Positions 24,904-32,647 of a stretch of DNA of 64,000 nucleotides are shown in pieces (position 1 is the stretch's first letter; every line of letters begins with the position of its first letter). Position numbers and translations under genes: made by a program. The notes under the pieces are model-generated. The model made no database searches and had not been told where the DNA came from. It was given only the letters and a program-made list of their open reading frames with translations. The stretch is from Gryllotalpicola protaetiae. GTDB lineage: Bacteria; Actinomycetota; Actinomycetes; Actinomycetales; Microbacteriaceae. The stretch spans positions 806,001-870,000 of the forward strand of contig NZ_CP032624.1 of assembly GCF_003627055.1 (NCBI RefSeq). Direction: 5' to 3'.

Positions 24904-26553
24904 ATGGCTGACGGACCCCTCATCGTCCAGAGCGACCGCACCGTGCTGCTCGAAGTGGCGCACCCACTGGCCGAAGACGCGCGCCACGACCTGGCCGTCT
25001 TCGCCGAGCTCGAGCGGGCGCCGGAGCACGTGCACACCTACCGCATCACCCGGCTCGGCCTGTGGAACGCGCGCGCAGCCGGCCATCGCGCCGAGGACAT
25101 GCTCGCGACGCTCGACCGCTATTCGAAGTTCCCGGTGCCACAGTCGGTGGCGGTCGACATGCGCGAGACCGTCGAGCGCTACGGCAAGCTCGTGATCGAG
25201 CGCGACGCCGACGGTGCGCTCGTGCTGAAGAGCAACGACCGCGCGGTGCTCACCGAGGTCGCCTCTGCCAAGCGCATCGCGCCGCTGCTGCCGCGGCGCG
25301 TCGACGACGAGACCTATTCCGTCGAGGCGTGGGCGCGCGGCGCCCTCAAGCAAGAACTCGTGAAGCTCGGCTGGCCGGCCGAAGACCTCGCCGGCTACAC
25401 GCCGGGAACGCCGCACCCGATCGACCTCGCGGAAAACGGCTGGCATCTGCGCGACTATCAGAACAAGGCCGTCGAGAACTTCTTCGAAGGCGGCTCGGGC
25501 GTCGTCGTGCTGCCCTGTGGCGCAGGCAAGACGCTGGTCGGCGCAGGCGCCATGGCGACAGCCAAGACCACCACGCTGATTCTCGTCACGAACACGGTCT
25601 CAGCCCGCCAGTGGCGGGACGAGCTGCTGCGCCGCACCTCGCTCACGGAAGAGGAGATCGGCGAATACTCGGGTCAGACCAAAGAGGTGAAGCCCGTCAC
25701 GATCGCGACCTATCAGATCCTCACGGCGAAGCGGAAGGGCCAGTACGCGCACCTCGCGCTGCTCGACGCGCTCGACTGGGGTCTTGTGGTCTACGACGAG
25801 GTGCACCTGCTGCCCGCGCCGGTGTTCAAGCTGACCGCCGAGCTGCAGGCCCGCCGGCGCCTCGGCCTGACGGCGACGCTCGTGCGGGAGGACGGCCGCG
25901 AGGGCGACGTGTTCTCGCTGATCGGCCCGAAGCGCTTCGACGCCCCCTGGAAGGAGATCGAGGCCCAGGGCTTCATCTCTCCCGCCGCGTGCTACGAGGT
26001 GCGGGTCGACCTGCCGCCCTCCGACCGGCTCGAGTACGCCGCCTCGGCCGACGACGAGCGGTATCGCCTCGCTGCAACAGCGCCGGCGAAGCTCGACGTG
26101 GTGCGCTCGCTGGTCAAGCGGCACGAGGGCGAGCGGATTCTGGTCATCGGCCAGTACCTGGACCAGATCGAGACCCTGTCGGATGCCTTGGGAGCCCCGC
26201 AGCTGACGGGGGCGACCCCGGTCGACGAGCGCGAGCGGCTGTTCCAGGCGTTCCGCACCGGCGAGCTCAAGGTGCTCGTCGTCTCCAAGGTCGCGAACTT
26301 CTCGGTCGACCTGCCGGAGGCGACCGTCGCCATTCAGGTGTCCGGCTCGTTCGGGTCGCGGCAGGAGGAGGCGCAGCGCCTCGGCCGCCTGCTGCGGCCG
26401 AAGGAGTCCGGCCTGTCGGCGAACTTCTACACGCTCGTCGCGCGCGACACCGTCGACCAGGATTTCGCGCAGAACCGGCAGCGGTTCCTCGCCGAGCAGG
26501 GCTACTCCTACACGATCCTCGATTCGCACTCCCTCGACGCGATCGCCGCGTAG
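24904..26553 (+). CDS. XPB-type DNA repair helicase (SF2)
   Basis: The 549-residue protein matches bacterial XPB. Residues 1-170 form the damage-recognition-like N-terminal region, followed by helicase lobes with Walker A LPCGAGKT (204-210), a DEVH box (298-301), motif III LGLTATLVRE, and motif VI QEEAQRLGRLLRP. The RED-like triplet (REDGRE) seen in XPB is present just after motif III. XPB unwinds DNA 3' to 5' in repair; in eukaryotes it belongs to TFIIH. It shares an operon with the Helicase_C_3 protein and no nuclease gene (Bax1) is nearby. Confidence 0.95.
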   Translation: MADGPLIVQSDRTVLLEVAHPLAEDARHDLAVFAELERAPEHVHTYRITRLGLWNARAAGHRAEDMLATLDRYSKFPVPQSVAVDMRETVERYGKLVIERDADGALVLKSNDRAVLTEVASAKRIAPLLPRRVDDETYSVEAWARGALKQELVKLGWPAEDLAGYTPGTPHPIDLAENGWHLRDYQNKAVENFFEGGSGVVVLPCGAGKTLVGAGAMATAKTTTLILVTNTVSARQWRDELLRRTSLTEEEIGEYSGQTKEVKPVTIATYQILTAKRKGQYAHLALLDALDWGLVVYDEVHLLPAPVFKLTAELQARRRLGLTATLVREDGREGDVFSLIGPKRFDAPWKEIEAQGFISPAACYEVRVDLPPSDRLEYAASADDERYRLAATAPAKLDVVRSLVKRHEGERILVIGQYLDQIETLSDALGAPQLTGATPVDERERLFQAFRTGELKVLVVSKVANFSVDLPEATVAIQVSGSFGSRQEEAQRLGRLLRPKESGLSANFYTLVARDTVDQDFAQNRQRFLAEQGYSYTILDSHSLDAIAA

Positions 26554-26558
26554 CGATG

Positions 26559-27920
26559 TCAGGCGCGCGTCGCGAGCTCGCGGGTGGCCGCGGCGGCGTC
26601 ACGTGCGAGGGCTGCGGCATCCGCCGTCACCAGCTCGCCGCCCGCGACAATGGTGCGGCCACCCACAAGCAGACGCTCGAGCGGTGGAGTGTCGGCGAGG
26701 CCGAGCGCCGCGACGGGATCGTACAGGCCCGCGTGGGCGACGCCGTCGATGCGCCAGACCGCCACGTCGGCGAGCTTCCCCCTCTCGAGCGAGCCGAGCT
26801 CGGCCGAACGGCCGAGCAGGGCAGCTCCGCCTATCGTCGCGACGCGCAGGGCCGCGCGTGACCCGAGGGCATCCGCGCCGTCGCGCAGCCGGGCCATGAG
26901 CACCGCCTGCCGGATCTCGGGTGCGAGCCGGCCGGACTCGTTCGACGCGGCGCCGTCGACGCCGAGCCCAACGGGCACCCCGGCGCGCAGCAGCTCCCGC
27001 ACCGGCGCGATGCCGGCGGCGAGCCGCGCGTTCGACGAGGGGCAGTGCGCGACTCCTGTGCCGGAAGCCGCATAGCGCGCGATGTCGTGTGCGTCGAGGT
27101 GCACGCCATGCGCCGTCCAGACGTCGTCGCCCAACCAGCCGACGGATTCCAAGTAGTCGGTCGGACCCATGCCGAAGCGCTCCGCGCAGAACGCCGCCTC
27201 TTCCACTGTCTCCGAGCCGTGGGTGTGCAGCCGCACGCCCAATGAGCGCGCCAGCACGGCGCTCTCGCGCAGCAGCTCGGTGGTCACGCTGAACGGCGAG
27301 CACGGCGCGATGGCGACCCGCACCATCGCGGCGGGCGAGGGATCGTGGTAGCGGGCCACCGCCTCCGCAGAGGCCGCGAGCGCGGCATCCGTCTTCTCGA
27401 CCGCGAAATCCGGCGGCAGACCGCCGTCGCTCGCGCCGAGGTCCATCGAGCCGCGCGTGGCGTGCAGGCGCACGCCGATGCGAGCGGATGCCTGAGCGAG
27501 GGCGCCCACGTGATCGCCGCTGCCCGCCGGGAACACGTAGTGGTGGTCGGCGACCGTGGTGCACCCCGACACTGCGAGCGTGGCGATTCCGGCCGCAGCG
27601 CCGCGCCCCACCACGTCGGCGTTGATGCACGACCACAGGGGATAGAGCGCCACCAGCCAGTCGAACAGGATCGCGTCCTGCGCGAGACCGCGGGTGAGCC
27701 ACTGGTACAGATGGTGGTGCGTGTTGACGAGGCCTGGGGTGACGAGGCATCCGCGCGCGTCGATGCGCTCGGCACCTTCGGCGAGCTCATGCGGCGCCGG
27801 CCCGGGGCCGACCGCTGTGATCCGGCCGTCGTCGATCACGAGGTGGCCGCTGGCGTATTCGCCGCCGTTCGTATCGACGGTCGCGATGTGGCCGCCTTCG
27901 ATCAGGGTGCGCGTTGTCAC
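26559..27920 (-). CDS. 8-oxoguanine deaminase-like amidohydrolase (AtzB/TrzN/guanine deaminase group)
   Basis: The 453-residue amidohydrolase has the metal ligands of the cytosine/guanine deaminase branch: TPGLVNTHHHLYQWLTRG near residue 65, HTHGSETVEE mid-chain, AHGVHLDAHD, and GVDGAASNES with the catalytic Asp. Sequence features match 8-oxoguanine deaminases and hydroxyatrazine hydrolases, which remove an amino group from purine- or triazine-like rings. Its GTG start overlaps the upstream nucleoside phosphorylase stop (GTGA), so the pair probably frees a base from a nucleoside and deaminates it. Exact substrate is not certain. Confidence 0.85.
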   Translation of the reverse strand: MTTRTLIEGGHIATVDTNGGEYASGHLVIDDGRITAVGPGPAPHELAEGAERIDARGCLVTPGLVNTHHHLYQWLTRGLAQDAILFDWLVALYPLWSCINADVVGRGAAAGIATLAVSGCTTVADHHYVFPAGSGDHVGALAQASARIGVRLHATRGSMDLGASDGGLPPDFAVEKTDAALAASAEAVARYHDPSPAAMVRVAIAPCSPFSVTTELLRESAVLARSLGVRLHTHGSETVEEAAFCAERFGMGPTDYLESVGWLGDDVWTAHGVHLDAHDIARYAASGTGVAHCPSSNARLAAGIAPVRELLRAGVPVGLGVDGAASNESGRLAPEIRQAVLMARLRDGADALGSRAALRVATIGGAALLGRSAELGSLERGKLADVAVWRIDGVAHAGLYDPVAALGLADTPPLERLLVGGRTIVAGGELVTADAAALARDAAAATRELATRA

Positions 27921-28696
27921 AGCTCGAGCTCCACCGCGGTCTCGAGCGCGGCTTCGATGCTGCGCAGCCAGCCGGCGTGCAGCAGCCCGTGGGTGTCGCC
28001 GTACAGGCTCATGCCCGAGACGAGGTTGCTCGAGCACGAGCACACCATGCCGGCACGCAGGCCGCGCAGGCGCGCGACGACGAACAGCGCCGAGCTCTCC
28101 ATCTCGACGTTGAGCACGCCGAGCCGGTTGAGCTGGGCGATCCACTCCGGGGTCTCGGCGTAGAACGCGTCGTCGCTCGCATTGATGCCCCGGTGCGATG
28201 ACGAGCCCGCGGCTGCGGCGATCCGCTCGCTGTGCCGACTGAGCGCGACGGTCAGCTCGGTGTCCGGCACGGCAGGGTAGCCGGGGTGGGCGTAGGCCGC
28301 CGTGGTGCCGTCGTTGCGCAGGGTGCCCTCGCTCACGAGCAGTTCGCCCGGCGCGATGCCCGGCTGCAGCGCCGCAGAGCTGCCGACGCGGATGAACGAG
28401 GTGACGCCCACCCTGGCGAGCTCCTCGACCGCGATCGCCGTCGACGGGCACCCCATGCCGGTCGACGTCGCCGTGATGCGGCGACCTTTGTACGTGCCGA
28501 CGATCGTGCGGTGCTCGCGGTTGTGCGCGACCTCGACCACGTCGTCGAGGAACGAGGCGATCAGCGGGATGCGGAACGGGTCGCCGGGAAGCAACGCGAC
28601 GGTGGACACTTCGCCGGGGGCGACACCGATGTGGAATTGGCGGGCATCGGCGCCCACCGCGGACTTGTCGACGACGTCGAGGGTAGGTTCAGCCAT
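27917..28696 (-). CDS. Nucleoside phosphorylase (Udp/DeoD-like)
   Basis: The 259-residue enzyme has the PNP/UDP phosphorylase signature: LLPGDPFRIPLIASFLDD for phosphate binding, TGMGCPSTAIAVEELARVGV, RVGSSAALQPGIAPGEL, and VEMESSALF near the C-terminus. It splits nucleosides with phosphate. Motifs look closest to uridine phosphorylases, but the coupled deaminase suggests a purine substrate. ATG 28696 is chosen since AAGGAG lies six bases upstream; a GTG one codon earlier is less well spaced. Confidence 0.85.
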   Translation of the reverse strand: MAEPTLDVVDKSAVGADARQFHIGVAPGEVSTVALLPGDPFRIPLIASFLDDVVEVAHNREHRTIVGTYKGRRITATSTGMGCPSTAIAVEELARVGVTSFIRVGSSAALQPGIAPGELLVSEGTLRNDGTTAAYAHPGYPAVPDTELTVALSRHSERIAAAAGSSSHRGINASDDAFYAETPEWIAQLNRLGVLNVEMESSALFVVARLRGLRAGMVCSCSSNLVSGMSLYGDTHGLLHAGWLRSIEAALETAVELEL

Positions 28697-28812
28697 CACG
28701 TGCTCCTTGTTCGAGGCTCTGGTCCCCGCCCTGGAGCCGGCCGGCGCCGGCCATGGTGATAGGACACGCTGTGGGCGAGCCTAGGCGCGTGCGGTTACGC
28801 GGGTGTTACCGC

Positions 28813-28864
28813 CCGTGCGCGGGAGAGACTGCGACCGCGGAAGCGGCGTTTCACCCGCGCACGG
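28813..28864. repeat. Intergenic inverted repeat with GTGCGCGGG core
   Basis: An 11-bp perfect repeat, CCGTGCGCGGG at 28813-28823 and its complement at 28854-28864, lies between divergently pointing sides of two operons. The arms continue as GAGAGAC and GTTTCA. The same core occurs at 39183-39252, so this is a repeated extragenic element. Confidence 0.7.
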
Positions 28865-28882
28865 AGGCGGTGAGGCGGCCGG

Positions 28883-29641
28883 TCAGTCGCGGACGTAGCG
28901 GAGGAGGAGGGTCGAGCCCGAGTTCAGGGCCTGCGCGAGGCGCATGCCCTGCGGGTCCGACGGCACCGCACCGGTGACCCGGCCCGCGTCGCCGCCCTCG
29001 AGGGTCGGGGTCACCGTCAGGCAGATCTCGTCGATCGCGCCGTCGGCGAGCATCAGCCCCGTGAGCGTCGGGCCGCCCTCGCAGTGCACCCGCAGCAGAC
29101 CACGACGTTGGAACTCCTCGAGCAGGAAGGACGGTTCGACCAGGTCGACCCCGGCGACCACGACGTCCGCGACCTCGCTGAGCGCCTGGAACCGGTCGTC
29201 CGGCGCGTCGGCGGTCGTCAGCACGATCGGCCGCACCGGCGCCTCGGCGAAGATCGACGCCGCAGGCCCGAGGCTGAGCTCGGCCGACACGATCGCGAAC
29301 ACCGGTTGGGCGGCCCGCCCGTGCGACACGCGCCATGCGGCATCCGCATCGCTCAGGCGCAGCGCGCCGTAGCCCTCCTTGCGCACCGTGCCCGCGCCGA
29401 CGAGCACGACGTCGGCCAGACGCCGCAGCAGATCGAACACGCGGTGGTCGGCCGCGTCGCCGAGCGGGCCGCTCGTGCCGTCGCGCGTCACGGCGCCGTC
29501 GATCGACGCGACGAAGTTGACCCGCACCCACGGACGGCCGTCGGCGTGCACGGCGCCCGCGTCGTACCAGTCCAGCAGCTGCTGATCGTCGGCGTCGAGG
29601 ACGGAGGTCGGCACCACCCGGTCGATGCGCACAGAGCTCAC
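28883..29641 (-). CDS. RibD C-terminal-like pyrimidine reductase family protein
   Basis: The 252-residue protein is a dihydrofolate-reductase-fold RibD_C enzyme: RPWVRVNFVASIDGAVTRDG near residue 40, DVVLVGAGTVRKEGYGALR, and VHCEGGPTLTGLMLADGAID. These bind NADPH and reduce ribosylamino-pyrimidines in riboflavin synthesis, though many actinobacterial copies act outside that route. There is no deaminase domain. It follows the FolP-like gene with an ATGA overlap. Confidence 0.85.
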   Translation of the reverse strand: MSSVRIDRVVPTSVLDADDQQLLDWYDAGAVHADGRPWVRVNFVASIDGAVTRDGTSGPLGDAADHRVFDLLRRLADVVLVGAGTVRKEGYGALRLSDADAAWRVSHGRAAQPVFAIVSAELSLGPAASIFAEAPVRPIVLTTADAPDDRFQALSEVADVVVAGVDLVEPSFLLEEFQRRGLLRVHCEGGPTLTGLMLADGAIDEICLTVTPTLEGGDAGRVTGAVPSDPQGMRLAQALNSGSTLLLRYVRD

Positions 29642-30570
29642 GCGTTCTCCTCACCCATGTTGTGCACCAGCGCGCCTGTCGGCGCACGCCACCCCAGAAT
29701 GGCCTCGGTCATGCGCACCGCGGCGACCGACTCGCGGACGTTGTGCATGCGCACGATGCGCGCACCCCGCATGATCGCGACCACCGCCGCCGCGAGCGAC
29801 CCGCTGACACGCTCGCCGCGCGGCGCGTCGAGCGTCTCGCCGACGAAGTCCTTGTTCGACACCGCCGCGAGCACCGGGTGGCCGAGCTCGGCGATCTCGG
29901 CGAGGCGCCTGGTGAGCTCCAGCGAATGGAGCGTGTTCTTGTTCAGATCGTGCCCCGGGTCGATGATGAGGCGGTCGGACGCCACGCCCGAAGCCACCGC
30001 GTAGGCGACCCGTTCGGCGAGGAAGTCCCGCACCTCGGCCACCACGTCGCCGTAGACCGGCTTCGCGAACTGCGTTCTCGGGCCGGCGCCACGGGGCGCC
30101 GCCAGCGAGTGGGTGACGACGAGTGCGGCATCCGTATCCGCCATCACCCGCACCAGCTCGGGGTCGTGCAGTCCGGTGGTGTCGTTGATCACGTCGGCGC
30201 CGGCCGCGAGTGCCGCCCGCGCGACCCGCGCGTCGAAGGTGTCGACCGAGATCACGACGTCGCTCACGGCCCGCACCGCCTCGATGACGGGGACGACCCT
30301 GGCGGCCTCGTCCTCGGTGGAGAGCGCCGGGCCGGGCGCGAACGGCACGCCGCCGATGTCGACCCAGTCGGCGCCTGCCTGCGCCGCCTGCACGCAGGCG
30401 GCGACCGCGGCGTCGAGGCCGAAGGTGCGGCCCTTGTCGTAGAACGAGTCGGGCGTACGGTTCACGACCGCCATGACGGCGACCTCGCGGGAGAAGTCGA
30501 AGGTGCGCGCGCCGATGCGGCGCACCGGATCGATGAGCGGCGGCGCGTAGAGCGAGGACGCTGCCGTCAT
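29638..30570 (-). CDS. Dihydropteroate synthase-like protein (FolP2 type)
   Basis: The 310-residue TIM-barrel protein belongs to the dihydropteroate synthase family, which joins p-aminobenzoate to pterin. Motifs: AVVNRTPDSFYDKGRTFGLD near residue 35, DWVDIGGVPFAPGP, VDTFDARVARAAL, DVINDTTGLHDPE, and MRGARIVRMHNVRESVAA. The NRTPDSFYDKG form, rather than NVTPDSFSDGG, is that of the mycobacterial FolP2 paralogue, which lacks normal synthase activity. No other folate gene is nearby; a true folP is likely elsewhere. It overlaps both neighbours by ATGA. Confidence 0.82.
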   Translation of the reverse strand: MTAASSLYAPPLIDPVRRIGARTFDFSREVAVMAVVNRTPDSFYDKGRTFGLDAAVAACVQAAQAGADWVDIGGVPFAPGPALSTEDEAARVVPVIEAVRAVSDVVISVDTFDARVARAALAAGADVINDTTGLHDPELVRVMADTDAALVVTHSLAAPRGAGPRTQFAKPVYGDVVAEVRDFLAERVAYAVASGVASDRLIIDPGHDLNKNTLHSLELTRRLAEIAELGHPVLAAVSNKDFVGETLDAPRGERVSGSLAAAVVAIMRGARIVRMHNVRESVAAVRMTEAILGWRAPTGALVHNMGEENA

Positions 30571-31811
30571 GCCTCGAGGATGGGAACGTTCGGGTCTGTC
30601 AGCTTCGCCAGATCGACCGCGCGGCCGCTGCGGATGAGCTCCTGGATGTCGTCGGAGACGTCCCACACGTTCACGTTCATCCCCGCGACGAGCCGCCCGC
30701 CCGAGACCCAGAAGGCGATGAACTCACGCGCCGCGACGTCGCCGCGGAACACGGGCTGCGTGTCCGCCGCGAGCGGAACGTAGCCGGCGTACTCCATGCC
30801 GACGTCGTACTGGTCGCTGTAGAAGTAGGGCACATCGTCGTAGACGACGTCCTGCCCGAGCATCGACTTCGCAGCCGTGCGGCCGCCGCCGATCGCGTTC
30901 GCCCAGTGCTCGCTGCGCAGGCGCCGGCCTAGGACCGGGTGGACGGCGTTCGCGACATCCCCGGCTGCGTAGACCAGCGGATTCGACGTGACGAGGGCGG
31001 CGGATGCCAGCACGCCGTCCTTCACGTCGAGACCGGCGTCCTCGGCGATCTCGGTGTTCGGCGCCGCGCCGTACCCGACGATGACGATGTCTGCCGGGAT
31101 CACCTCGCCGTCGTTGTCGGTCGCGACGCCCGTGACGGCGGGGCCACCGCCGGTCTCGGCGACGACGAGCGCGCGCACTCCGCGCTGCAGCTTGAACTGG
31201 ACGCCGTGATCGCGATGCAGCTGCCCGTAGATCGCGCCGAGCTCCGGGCCGACGCCGCCCGAGAGGGGCACGGCGCCCCGCCCGATCACCGTCACGTCGT
31301 TGCCGTAGTTCCGGGCGGCAGCCGCCGTCTCCATGCCGACCCAGCCCGTGCCGAGCACGACGACCTTGCGGCCGCCTTGGCGCAAGGCCTCACGCAGTTC
31401 CTCGCTGTCGTCGAGGGTGCGCAGGTAGTAGACACCGGCCGCGTCTGCGCCCGGGAGCTGCAGCGTTCGCGGCTTCGCGCCGGTCGCGATGAGCGCCTTC
31501 TCGAAGCCGACCGACGACGTCTCATCGAGGATCACGCGGTTGTCGACCAGGTCGAGCTCGACCGCGAGGGTACCCGTGAGCACGTGCACATCGTGCTCGT
31601 GGTACCAGTCCCACGGGTGCACGTAGGTCTCGGCCGGCTCCTTCGCCGGGTTGTTCAGGTACTCCTTCGAGAGCGGCGGCCGAAGGTACGGCACGTGGCG
31701 CTCGGCCCCGATCACCATGATGTCGCCGTCGAAGCCTTCGTCGCGCAGCGTCTCGGCCGCCGTCGCCGCTGCCAGGCCGCCGCCGATGATCACGAAGCGC
31801 CGTGTCGTCAT
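30567..31811 (-). CDS. FAD-dependent ferredoxin-reductase-type oxidoreductase
   Basis: The 414-residue flavoprotein has an N-terminal FAD-binding Rossmann motif (FVIIGGGLAAATAAETLRDE), an NADH-binding motif mid-chain (KVVVLGTGWVGMETAAAARN) and the second FAD site (NPLVYAAGDVANAVHP), with a C-terminal reductase domain. It resembles ferredoxin or rubredoxin reductases of oxygenase systems. It is the first gene of a three-gene operon with the FolP2-like and RibD-like proteins; the shared function is unclear. Confidence 0.9.
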   Translation of the reverse strand: MTTRRFVIIGGGLAAATAAETLRDEGFDGDIMVIGAERHVPYLRPPLSKEYLNNPAKEPAETYVHPWDWYHEHDVHVLTGTLAVELDLVDNRVILDETSSVGFEKALIATGAKPRTLQLPGADAAGVYYLRTLDDSEELREALRQGGRKVVVLGTGWVGMETAAAARNYGNDVTVIGRGAVPLSGGVGPELGAIYGQLHRDHGVQFKLQRGVRALVVAETGGGPAVTGVATDNDGEVIPADIVIVGYGAAPNTEIAEDAGLDVKDGVLASAALVTSNPLVYAAGDVANAVHPVLGRRLRSEHWANAIGGGRTAAKSMLGQDVVYDDVPYFYSDQYDVGMEYAGYVPLAADTQPVFRGDVAAREFIAFWVSGGRLVAGMNVNVWDVSDDIQELIRSGRAVDLAKLTDPNVPILEA

Positions 31812-31887
31812 GCCCCGAGCCTATTCCGCGGCGGACATACTTCGCGTTCAAAATCCTCCCTGGCGGAATTCAGGAAACCATCAGAGA

Positions 31888-32589
31888 ATGGTAGGTATGA
31901 ACGCAGGTCCTCGAATTCTGATCGTCGACGACGAGCCGAACATCCGCGATCTTCTGACCACCAGCCTTCGCTTCGCGGGTTTCGCCGTCCGTGCCGTGGC
32001 AAACGGCGCCCAGGCCATCTCGGCCGTGCTCGAGGAAGAGCCAGACCTCATCATCCTCGACGTGATGCTGCCCGACATGAACGGCTTCGGCGTCACCAAG
32101 CGCCTGCGGGGCGCCGGTTACACCGCACCGATCCTGTTCCTCACCGCGAAGGACGATACGGAGGACAAGATCACGGGCCTCACCGTCGGCGGCGACGACT
32201 ACGTCACCAAGCCGTTCAGCCTCGACGAGATCGTCGCGCGCATCAAGGCGATCCTGCGCCGCACCATGCAGGCGGACGACGATGCGATCATCCGTGCCGG
32301 CGAGCTCACGATGGACCAGGACACGCACGAGGTCTTCGTCGGCGACGCCCCCATCGAGCTCTCCCCCACCGAGTTCAAGCTGCTGCGCTACCTGATGCTG
32401 AACCCGAACCGCGTGCTGTCGAAGGCGCAGATCCTCGACCACGTGTGGGAGTACGACTTCAACGGCGACGCGGGCATCGTCGAGAGCTACATCTCGTACC
32501 TGCGCCGCAAGGTCGACGCGCACTCGAGCGAGCCGCTCATCCAGACCAAGCGCGGCTTCGGCTACATGCTGAAGGCAGGCAAGGCCTAG
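31888..32589 (+). CDS. OmpR-family response regulator
   Basis: The 233-residue protein has a receiver domain (VDDEPN at 13-18, phospho-acceptor Asp58 in LIILDVMLPDMNGF, Lys near 108) and a winged-helix output domain (ELSPTEFKLLRYLMLNPNRV, KRGFGYMLK). ATG 31888 is preferred over 31897 because AGGAAA lies ten bases upstream. The kinase gene follows 58 bases later in the same direction. Such pairs in Actinobacteria (MprA/TrcR-like) respond to envelope signals. Confidence 0.94.
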   Translation: MVGMNAGPRILIVDDEPNIRDLLTTSLRFAGFAVRAVANGAQAISAVLEEEPDLIILDVMLPDMNGFGVTKRLRGAGYTAPILFLTAKDDTEDKITGLTVGGDDYVTKPFSLDEIVARIKAILRRTMQADDDAIIRAGELTMDQDTHEVFVGDAPIELSPTEFKLLRYLMLNPNRVLSKAQILDHVWEYDFNGDAGIVESYISYLRRKVDAHSSEPLIQTKRGFGYMLKAGKA

Positions 32590-32647
32590 AGCCGCGGGCG
32601 GATGCCTGAGGCATCCGCTCAGCAACCCGGAGTAGCTTTCGAGACCT

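Noticed and set aside
30939..32609. Long plus-strand frame of 556 codons across the FAD oxidoreductase gene
   Set aside because: Antisense shadow with Arg/Asp-rich low-complexity product; only the OmpR-type regulator frame there is real.
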